NCBI GenBank assembly: GCA_964460245.1
Contig: CAYWTL010000026.1
Coordinates: forward strand, 1-29,367
Direction of reading: 5' to 3'
Origin: JAXDBM01 sp964460245
GTDB taxonomy: Bacteria; Desulfobacterota; Syntrophia; Syntrophales; Fen-1087
DNA length: 29,367 bases
Below are positions 24,159 through 29,367 of the stretch, piece by piece. Position 1 is the stretch's first letter, and every line of letters begins with the position of its first letter. A program made the translations under genes and the position numbers. The notes below the pieces were generated by a model. The model saw only the letters and a program-made list of their open reading frames with translations. It had not been told where the DNA came from and made no database searches.

Positions 24159-25019
24159 ATGATTAAAAAATGTTCTCTTTTCATTATTTTGGCCGTTCTG
24201 GCCATCTTGGTGTTCAGAATCGCATTCTATTTCATTTATCCGGACGTGGCAAAACTCAAGACCGTCAACCCGAAAAAAACGGCCTTCATGGAGTACCGGG
24301 AGAAGGAATGGGCGAAGCAGGGGAGGAAGAAAAAGATCGTCCAGAAATGGGTGCCGCTGTCCCGGATCTCGCCCTATTTGGTCAAGGCGGTCATCATCGC
24401 CGAGGATGACAAATTCTGGTCCCATGAGGGTTTTGATTTCGAGGCCATGCAGAAGGCCATCGAAAAAGACCTCAAGAGCCGGAAGTTCAGGGTCGGCGGA
24501 AGCACCATCAGCCAGCAGCTTGCCAAGAACCTCTACCTGTCGCCGGCCCGGAATCCCGTTCGGAAGATCAAGGAAGCCATCCTGACCTGGCGGCTCGAGA
24601 ACAGCCTTTCCAAGAAGCGGATCATCGAGCTGTATCTGAACGTCGCCGAATGGGGAGACGGGATCTTCGGCATCGAAGCCGCCGCCCAGCGCCATTTCGG
24701 AAAGCCGGCGGCGGACCTGTCCGCCCGGGAGGCAGCCAAATTGGCGACCGTCCTGCCGAATCCGCGCCGGTACAATCCCACCGGGACGGGTCGGTATGTG
24801 GAAAACCGCTCCGAGCTGATCTACCAGATCATGGTCCGAAGGGGGATCGTCATCCCGGATTACGAAGCGCTGGTCGACGAGCCGTCCGGGGAAACCCCGG
24901 TGGAGGCCCTGCCGACCGGGGAATCGAAGCCGCCGGAGCGGGAGCCTTCGGACGGTGGAGAAGCGGCGGAGAAGCAGAAGCCGCCGGAAAAGGTCCTGAC
25001 GCCCGCCGCGGAGCCCTGA
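24159..25019 (+). CDS. mtgA: Monofunctional peptidoglycan glycosyltransferase
   Basis: A 286-residue membrane-anchored GT51 enzyme that polymerises lipid II into glycan strands. One N-terminal transmembrane segment (LFIILAVLAILVFRIAFYFI) is followed by the catalytic domain: Glu82 in AEDDKFWSHEGFD, GGSTISQQLAKNLYLSP (113-129), RKIKEAILTWRLE with the conserved second glutamate region, KKRIIELYLNVAEWG and AAKLATVLPNP. No transpeptidase domain follows, so it is MtgA rather than a class A PBP. Unusual is a roughly 45-residue Pro/Glu-rich tail (PSGETPVEALPTGESKP...), likely disordered. GGAAGG lies rather far (15 bases) from the ATG. Followed within 8 bases by a metallopeptidase gene. Confidence 0.94.
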   Translation: MIKKCSLFIILAVLAILVFRIAFYFIYPDVAKLKTVNPKKTAFMEYREKEWAKQGRKKKIVQKWVPLSRISPYLVKAVIIAEDDKFWSHEGFDFEAMQKAIEKDLKSRKFRVGGSTISQQLAKNLYLSPARNPVRKIKEAILTWRLENSLSKKRIIELYLNVAEWGDGIFGIEAAAQRHFGKPAADLSAREAAKLATVLPNPRRYNPTGTGRYVENRSELIYQIMVRRGIVIPDYEALVDEPSGETPVEALPTGESKPPEREPSDGGEAAEKQKPPEKVLTPAAEP

Positions 25020-25027
25020 GGATCTCC

Positions 25028-25705
25028 ATGGACTACATCCTGGTTCGAAGCCCGAAGAGAAAAAAGACCCTCTCGGTCCAGGTCGGGAGCGGAGGCTCCG
25101 TGCTCGTGCGGGTTCCGTACCGAACGCCGCAGCGGGAAATCGACCGCTTTTTGGCGGAGAAGAGGCAGTGGCTGCAGCGCAAGATCACCCGCGAACGGGA
25201 GCGGCAGGGCGAAAAGCAGCCCCGGATGTTCCGGCCGGGGGAGTCTTTCCTCTTTCTCGGCGAGCGCTTTCCTCTGTATGTCGATGAGGAGGGGGGCCGG
25301 CCGGAAGCGCTTGCCTTCACGGGCTGCGAATTCGTGCTGGACGGCGGCGCCCGCCCCGGGGCGCGGGCGCTTTTTTTCCTTTGGTATCGAAGGAAGGCGC
25401 AGGAGATTATTCCGGGCCGGGTGGATCATTTCAGCCGGATGCTCGGGATGCCGCCCCGGGCCGTTGCCATCAGCCGGGCACGCTGCCGCTGGGGCTCCTG
25501 TTCGGCGGACAACCGGCTGGCCTTCACCTGGCGATTGATCATGGCTCCACCCGATGTGATCGATTACGTCGTTGTCCATGAACTGGGGCACATGAAAGTC
25601 AGGAACCATTCCCGGGATTACTGGGCCTTTGTGGAAAGCGTCCTGCCCGATTACCGAAAGCGACGGGACTGGCTGAAGGAAAACGGACATCTGCTGTCGC
25701 TCTGA
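25028..25705 (+). CDS. YgjP/SprT-like zinc metallopeptidase (DUF45)
   Basis: A 225-residue cytoplasmic protein of the YgjP (DUF45, M48-related) family. RSPKRKKTLSVQV at the start and SRARCRWGSCSADNRLAFTWRLIMAPPDVIDYVVVHELGH are typical; the zinc site is His184-Glu185-x-x-His188 and His194 (MKVRNHSRDYW). Proteolytic activity is assumed from the motif; its target is unknown. ATG 25028 follows AGGA eight bases after the mtgA stop. The frame is open far upstream, but only as a shadow of mtgA. Confidence 0.88.
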   Translation: MDYILVRSPKRKKTLSVQVGSGGSVLVRVPYRTPQREIDRFLAEKRQWLQRKITRERERQGEKQPRMFRPGESFLFLGERFPLYVDEEGGRPEALAFTGCEFVLDGGARPGARALFFLWYRRKAQEIIPGRVDHFSRMLGMPPRAVAISRARCRWGSCSADNRLAFTWRLIMAPPDVIDYVVVHELGHMKVRNHSRDYWAFVESVLPDYRKRRDWLKENGHLLSL

Positions 25706-25753
25706 CGGGGGATTTCCAAGACCGGCGCTTGAAATGTTCAAAGGAGGTTGGCG

Positions 25754-26038
25754 ATGAACAGAAATGAACTGCGGGACGCCTTGGACTGTGTTTCCGCCGT
25801 CCTAATCCGATGTTTCCTTTTTTCCTTCGCGCTGCTGCTCTTGTGGTTCCTGTTCTTTCTGCTGGGGGGAGAGCAGGGCTACCGGATCCATTCACAGTGG
25901 TTCGATCTGACCCGGCGCGACTATGATCTTCTGTGCTATTACGGAATGGCGTTCATGAAGATGTGCGCCATCCTGTTTTTCCTTTTTCCCTACATCGCCG
26001 TCCGGCTGGTGCGGCGAAGGATCGAAAAGATCGACTGA
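25754..26038 (+). CDS. Small DUF6868-like membrane protein
   Basis: A 94-residue protein with two predicted membrane helices (about 13-36, VSAVLIRCFLFSFALLLLWF, and 63-84, MAFMKMCAILFFLFPYIAVR) separated by a short loop, GEQGYRIHSQWFDLTRRDYD. The pattern LLLWF...YRIHSQWF-L...Y.GMA..K....FF..PY.AVR matches what I recall of the DUF6868 family; function unknown. AAGGAGG six bases upstream fixes the ATG; a TTG two codons earlier is less likely. Distal gene of the mtgA-ygjP cluster. Confidence 0.75.
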   Translation: MNRNELRDALDCVSAVLIRCFLFSFALLLLWFLFFLLGGEQGYRIHSQWFDLTRRDYDLLCYYGMAFMKMCAILFFLFPYIAVRLVRRRIEKID

Positions 26039-26121
26039 AGACCGGAGCCGCCCGGCCCTCGATTCGCGGAAGCGGCGGGGAGCCGGAGGCGCCCGAGCCG
26101 GTCAGCGAAGTTCCGTCTTCC

Positions 26122-27549
26122 TCACAGTGTGGAGAAGGGATGCTCCTTTCGGGCCGCGCCGGTCCGTATGGCCGTTTCCGTGACTGTCCGGGCGACCCTT
26201 TCCTGCACCTGCCGGTCGAAGATGCTGGGGATGATGTAGTCCTCCCGCAATTCATGGGCGTTCACGGTGGAGGCGATGGCATGAGCCGCGGCCAGGAGCA
26301 TTTCCTGGCTGATGTCCCGGGCATGGCAGTCCAGCAGACCCCGGAACAGACCGGGAAAGCAGAGCACGTTGTTGATCTGGTTGTAATAATCGGACCGCCC
26401 GGTCGCCACGACCCGGGCGTATTTCTGGGCTTCTTCGGGCATGATTTCCGGGATGGGGTTGGCCATGGCAAAGACAATGGGCTCCCTCGCCATTTTCCGG
26501 ATGTCCCGGGCGTGCATCACGTCGGGTTGCGAAAGGCCGAGAAAGACGTCGGCCCCCCGGACGGCCTTTGCCAGCGGCCCCCGGATGCCGTCCGGATTCG
26601 TCAGGGCCGCAATTTCCTCCTTGACCGGGTTCATGTTTTCCTGCCGGTCCCGGTAGAGCGCCCCGCTGCGGTCGCAGCCGATGATCCGCTTCACGCCCGC
26701 TGCGAGGAGCAGGCGGATAGCGGCCACGCCGGCGGCGCCGAGTCCGTTCACGACGACGGTGATCGCCTCCAGGCTCTTTTCCACGATCTTCAAGGCGTTG
26801 ATCAGCCCCGCGAGGATGACGACGGCCGTGCCGTGCTGGTCGTCGTGAAAGACGGGGATGTCGAGATCCCGCTTCAGGCGGGACTCGATTTCGAAGCATC
26901 GCGGGGCGGAAATGTCCTCCAGGTTGATGCCGCCGAAGCCGGGGGCGATCCAGGTCACGGCGCGGACGATCTCATCGGGATCCTTGGTATCCAGGCAGAT
27001 CGGGAAGGCGTTGACGCCGCCGAAGGACTTGAAGAGCATCGCCTTGCCCTCCATGACGGGCATCGCGGCGGCGGGTCCGATGTCGCCCAGTCCGAGCACC
27101 GCCGTGCCGTCCGTGACGATGGCGATGGTGTTTCGCTTGATCGTGAGTTCGTAGGCGCGTACCGGGTTTTCGTGGATGGCCATGGAAACCCGGGCGACGC
27201 CCGGCGTGTAGACGGTGGAAAGATCGGCGCGGGACTTCAGGGGAAGCTTGTTGCGGATCTCGATCTTTCCCCCGTGATGGGCCAGGAAGGTGCGGTCGGC
27301 CACCCGGATCACGTTGATTCCGACGATCTTCTTGAGGCTTTCCACGATGCGGTGTTCCATCTCGGGATTCGCCGCGGTCACGGTCACGTCCCGAACGATG
27401 CGGCCTTCCCGGATGCCGGCGATGTCGATGGCGCCGATGTCGCCGCCGGCCCGGCCGATGGCGGATGCGACCTTTCCCAGCATGCCCGGCTTGTTCGCGA
27501 TTTCCAGGCGGACCAGGATTCCGTACCTGAGTCTAGCGGTGTGCGTCAT
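26122..27549 (-). CDS. NAD(P)-dependent malic enzyme with N-terminal ACT domain
   Basis: A 475-residue enzyme that oxidatively decarboxylates malate to pyruvate. An ACT domain occupies about 1-85 (RLEIANKPGMLGKVASAIG). The malic N-domain has catalytic Tyr114 (LSTVYTPGVARVS), NTIAIVTDGTAVLGLGDIGP and the lysine in MPVMEGKAML; metal ligands lie in INLEDISAPRCFEIE and FHDDQHGTA. The NAD domain carries VNGLGAAGVAA and ends with VFAMANPIPEI and NNVLCFPGLFRG. GGGAGG eight bases upstream supports the ATG at 27549; the frame is open for 54 more codons, but those look non-coding. ACT fusion suggests amino-acid control. It is compact and lacks the C-terminal phosphotransacetylase part of MaeB. Confidence 0.94.
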   Translation of the reverse strand: MTHTARLRYGILVRLEIANKPGMLGKVASAIGRAGGDIGAIDIAGIREGRIVRDVTVTAANPEMEHRIVESLKKIVGINVIRVADRTFLAHHGGKIEIRNKLPLKSRADLSTVYTPGVARVSMAIHENPVRAYELTIKRNTIAIVTDGTAVLGLGDIGPAAAMPVMEGKAMLFKSFGGVNAFPICLDTKDPDEIVRAVTWIAPGFGGINLEDISAPRCFEIESRLKRDLDIPVFHDDQHGTAVVILAGLINALKIVEKSLEAITVVVNGLGAAGVAAIRLLLAAGVKRIIGCDRSGALYRDRQENMNPVKEEIAALTNPDGIRGPLAKAVRGADVFLGLSQPDVMHARDIRKMAREPIVFAMANPIPEIMPEEAQKYARVVATGRSDYYNQINNVLCFPGLFRGLLDCHARDISQEMLLAAAHAIASTVNAHELREDYIIPSIFDRQVQERVARTVTETAIRTGAARKEHPFSTL

Positions 27550-27709
27550 TGGCGGGGCCTCCCTGTCGTTTGATCCCAAGGTATGGCTTTTCGAAAAATA
27601 TTTCAATCGCATTTCGCAGGCGTCTCGCGGGCGCATTGCCCGGCCGATATCAGGATATGGATTGCAGGCCCGTCCGGAAGCTGATATAAATCGTTCAGGA
27701 GGTGCATGC

Positions 27710-27799
27710 ATGGATTCGATATGGATAGGGATTGCCGTGATCGCGGCATGGTTCTTTCTTCAGGCTTACCTGCTGCCGAAGCTGGGCGTACCCACCTGA
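27710..27799 (+). CDS. 29-residue single-helix membrane peptide
   Basis: An ATG with a strong AGGAGG (27698-27703, six bases upstream) opens a 29-codon frame: MDSIWIG, a hydrophobic stretch of about 15 residues (IAVIAAWFFLQAYL), then LPKLGVPT and TGA. It has the layout of a real small membrane protein: short N-terminus outside, one helix, and a C-terminal LPKLGVPT that looks conserved-motif-like. TATAAA (27685-27690) upstream is a plausible -10. The aldolase gene begins 108 bases later on the same strand; a GC hairpin (GCCCGG/CCGGGC, 27805-27819) lies between. Function unknown. Confidence 0.6.
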   Translation: MDSIWIGIAVIAAWFFLQAYLLPKLGVPT

Positions 27800-27907
27800 C
27801 TGAAGCCCGGCTGCCGGGCGGCGGACGAGGACAAACCCGCGACGATTCAAACCAGCGCCGGAAAGGACGAACCGGCCGGACAAAGATGATTTTTCAGGAG
27901 GATGGTT

Positions 27908-28699
27908 ATGGACTGGGGAATGGAAAACCGGATGTCACGGCTGATCCAGCCGGACGGGCACTGCTTTTTTCTGCCCATCGATCATGGGTACTTTCAGGGA
28001 CCGACATCCTGTCTGGAAAAGCCGGGGGAGACCATCGCGCCGCTGCTCCCTTACTGTGACGCGCTGTTCGTGACCCGGGGCGTCCTGCGCGCCGCCGTGC
28101 CGGCGGCCGGGAGCAAGCCCGTCATCCTCCGCGTGTCCGGCGGCTCCAGCGTCGTCGGCCGCGACCTGGCCGACGAGGGTCTGACCACGTCGATCGAGGA
28201 AATCCTTCGGCTCAACGCGACCGCCGTCGGCATGTCGGTCTTCGTGGGGAGCGACTACGAGAAGGAGTCCCTGCTCAACCTCGCCGAACTGGTCAACCAG
28301 TGCGAGGACTTCGGCATCCCCGTCATGGCCGTTACGGCGGTGGGCAAGGAGCTGGAAAAACGGGACGCGCGGTATCTTTCCCTGTGCTGCCGGATCGCGG
28401 CGGAGCTCGGCGCCCGCGTCGTCAAGACGTACTGGTGCCGGGATTTCGACAAGGTCGTCTGCGGCTGCCCGGTGCCGGTCGTCATGGCCGGGGGGCCCAG
28501 GTGCGAGACGGAGCTGGAGGTCATGGAATTCGTCTATGACGGCATGCAGAACGGCGCGATCGGGCTCAACCTCGGCCGGAACGTCTGGCAGAACCCCCAT
28601 CCCGTCGCGATGATGCGGGCGCTGCGGGCCATCATCCACGAGAACCGGAACGCCCGGGAAGCCTGGGAATTGTTCAACGCGCTGAGGCAGGGCAAATAG
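27908..28699 (+). CDS. LsrF/DhnA-type class I aldolase family protein
   Basis: A 263-residue (beta-alpha)8 enzyme of the DeoC/LacD/DhnA family. Closest pattern is LsrF: the Schiff-base lysine is probably Lys173 in ARVVKTYWCRDFDK, followed by CPVPVVMAGGP and the phosphate-binding end LNLGRNVWQNPHPVAMMRALRAI. PIDHGYFQGP near the start is the family's DHG motif. LsrF cleaves phosphorylated AI-2 breakdown product with CoA; relatives are fructose-bisphosphate aldolases and aromatic-precursor synthases. No lsr genes are near, so the substrate is open. AGGAGG six bases upstream favours ATG 27908 over 27902. Confidence 0.85.
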   Translation: MDWGMENRMSRLIQPDGHCFFLPIDHGYFQGPTSCLEKPGETIAPLLPYCDALFVTRGVLRAAVPAAGSKPVILRVSGGSSVVGRDLADEGLTTSIEEILRLNATAVGMSVFVGSDYEKESLLNLAELVNQCEDFGIPVMAVTAVGKELEKRDARYLSLCCRIAAELGARVVKTYWCRDFDKVVCGCPVPVVMAGGPRCETELEVMEFVYDGMQNGAIGLNLGRNVWQNPHPVAMMRALRAIIHENRNAREAWELFNALRQGK

Positions 28700-29001
28700 A
28701 AACATCCATATAATTGTGCAGAAGCACTTTCCGGAAACCCGGAATCAACGCTTTCAGCGTAGTATCGGACAGATTTACCATCCACAGATTTCCCATAATT
28801 TAGTGAAGTTCGTTTCTGGTCCCTATTGCCACACTATCTCAAATGATACAAACATTAATGACTATGTAATCATTAAAGAATATCCTATAGAGAAAAAAAT
28901 ATCTTCCGCTATGATGATATAAATTTATCGGAAAAAGCGAAGTTAGCAGATTAATTGTTGGACGCAAAAAAACGAGAATCCGGAGAAAATAATTTTTCAG
29001 C
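28700..29001. other. AT-rich intergenic stretch before vapBC
   Basis: Clearly lower in GC than the rest of the window. No convincing gene. It holds small inverted repeats (TTCCGG/CCGGAA near 28730-28745; TTAATGA/TCATTAA at 28855-28876). A stop-bounded 24-codon stretch ends RYDDINLSEKAKLAD before TAA near 28953; it may be a gene remnant. The composition suggests transferred DNA. Confidence 0.5.
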
Positions 29002-29030
29002 TTGACAAGATATATACCATGATATATACC
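29002..29030 (+). promoter_or_regulatory. vapBC promoter with operator-like direct repeat
   Basis: TTGACA (29002-29007) is followed by two copies of GATATATACC (29009-29018 and 29021-29030), separated by two bases. The repeats overlap the likely -10 (TATATA at 29023 with a 15-base spacer, or TATACC at 29025 with 17). Autorepression by the VapBC complex at such repeats is the family norm. Confidence 0.7.
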
Positions 29031-29047
29031 CTCTGTGGAGGTGCAGC

Positions 29048-29278
29048 ATGCAAACAGCTAAATTATTCCAAAATGGACGTAGTCAAGCGGTTCGTCTGCC
29101 CAAAGAATACAATTTTGAAGGGACAGATGTGCTCATTCAAAAAATTGGCGATTCTGTCATTCTCTTTCCTAAAAACCGCGTGTGGGAAACATTTCTCCAT
29201 GGCCTACACGGGTTTACCGATGATTTCATGGAAAACGGGAGAGAACAGCCGCAAACGCAGGAGCGAAAGGGTCTGTAA
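29048..29278 (+). CDS. vapB: VapB-type antitoxin (AbrB/SpoVT-like DNA-binding)
   Basis: A 76-residue antitoxin. The N-terminal swapped-hairpin domain is typical: TAKLFQNGRSQAVRLPKEYNF, then GTDVLIQKIGDSVILFPK. The C-terminal half (VWETFLHGLHGFTDDFMEN) would wrap the toxin and block its nuclease site. GGAGG lies six bases before the ATG. The TAA overlaps the toxin ATG by one base (TAATG), the usual coupling. Confidence 0.93.
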   Translation: MQTAKLFQNGRSQAVRLPKEYNFEGTDVLIQKIGDSVILFPKNRVWETFLHGLHGFTDDFMENGREQPQTQERKGL

Positions 29279-29367
29279 TGTATTTGCTTGATACAAATAT
29301 CTGTATTTTTATCAAGAACAGAAAGCCTCTTTATATCCTGGAAAAATTGCGCCGTGTACTCGAACAA
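29278..29367 (+). CDS. vapC: VapC-type PIN-domain toxin, 5' part only
   Basis: The first 30 residues of a PIN-domain ribonuclease, cut by the window end. MYLLDTNICIFIKN carries the first acidic metal ligand (Asp5) in the LLDTNI motif of VapC toxins, which cleave initiator tRNA or rRNA in known cases. Start overlaps the vapB stop. The remaining acidic residues are outside the window, so integrity cannot be judged. Confidence 0.88.
   Translation, partial: MYLLDTNICIFIKNRKPLYILEKLRRVLEQ

Noticed and set aside
28716..28922. A 68-codon frame in the AT-rich spacer
   Set aside because: No ribosome site, no recognisable motif and composition that follows the surrounding non-coding DNA.
1..29367. 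CRISPR arrays, tRNA or rRNA genes, insertion sequences
   Set aside because: No regularly spaced repeats, tRNA cloverleaf arms, rRNA sequence or transposase were seen anywhere apart from the tmRNA end.

Overview
The window is a GC-rich, densely packed bacterial chromosome segment with about 26 protein genes and the 5' end of one RNA gene. The gene set suggests an anaerobic deltaproteobacterium (Desulfobacterota, perhaps near Syntrophales). Pointers are a B12-dependent class II ribonucleotide reductase with a PduO-type adenosyltransferase, a paaK-ACT gene pair, a mannose-family PTS remnant beside HPr and Enzyme I, an ACT-malic enzyme, and a Gram-negative envelope set (BamD, OmpA-domain lipoprotein, MtgA, PlsB). 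The taxonomic placement is inference from gene content; no rRNA is present.

Layout. 1-87: 5' end of tmRNA (ssrA, minus), cut by the window edge, downstream of smpB and a TtcA-like gene (306-1563, minus), so both partners of trans-translation lie together. 1732-3018: enolase (+). 3027-8703: a minus-strand operon of PTS EIID, HPr, Enzyme I and PlsB, with an unexplained coding-like tail in frame behind the PlsB stop. 9043-10083: a secreted class A beta-lactamase-like protein (+), convergent with nrdJ (10105-12333, minus), whose promoter carries two NrdR boxes. 12720-14198: C-terminal processing protease (minus). 14382-16626: paaK, a double ACT protein and an unrecognised duplicated 'CQLG' protein (+). 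16657-17882: nucleoside phosphorylase and cobalamin adenosyltransferase (minus, overlapping). 18025-19118: trxA-bamD (+, overlapping). 19119-22640: OmpA-domain lipoprotein, rlmN and a two-domain kinase (minus). 22851-23855: LysM-NlpC/P60 hydrolase (minus) with a strong terminator. 24159-26038: mtgA, a YgjP-like metallopeptidase and a DUF6868-like membrane protein (+). 26122-27549: malic enzyme (minus). 27710-28699: a 29-residue membrane peptide and an LsrF-like aldolase (+). 28700-29367: an AT-rich island with a vapBC toxin-antitoxin module, VapC cut by the window end.

How the genes fit together. Envelope building and maintenance dominates: PlsB (phospholipid), BamD (outer-membrane protein assembly), MtgA, NlpC/P60, the OmpA-domain lipoprotein and CtpA (peptidoglycan and periplasm). 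A second theme is cobalamin and adenosyl chemistry: NrdJ needs adenosylcobalamin, PduO makes it, and the adjacent phosphorylase can in principle clear thioadenosine-type by-products. A third is translation quality (tmRNA, SmpB, RlmN, TtcA).

Most of the window is ordinary core genome. I did not find a clearly new multi-gene system. The best leads are the CQLG-repeat protein behind paaK-ACT, the 29-residue peptide, the in-frame tail behind plsB, the orphan EIID, the NrdR operator pair and the long dyad upstream of mtgA.
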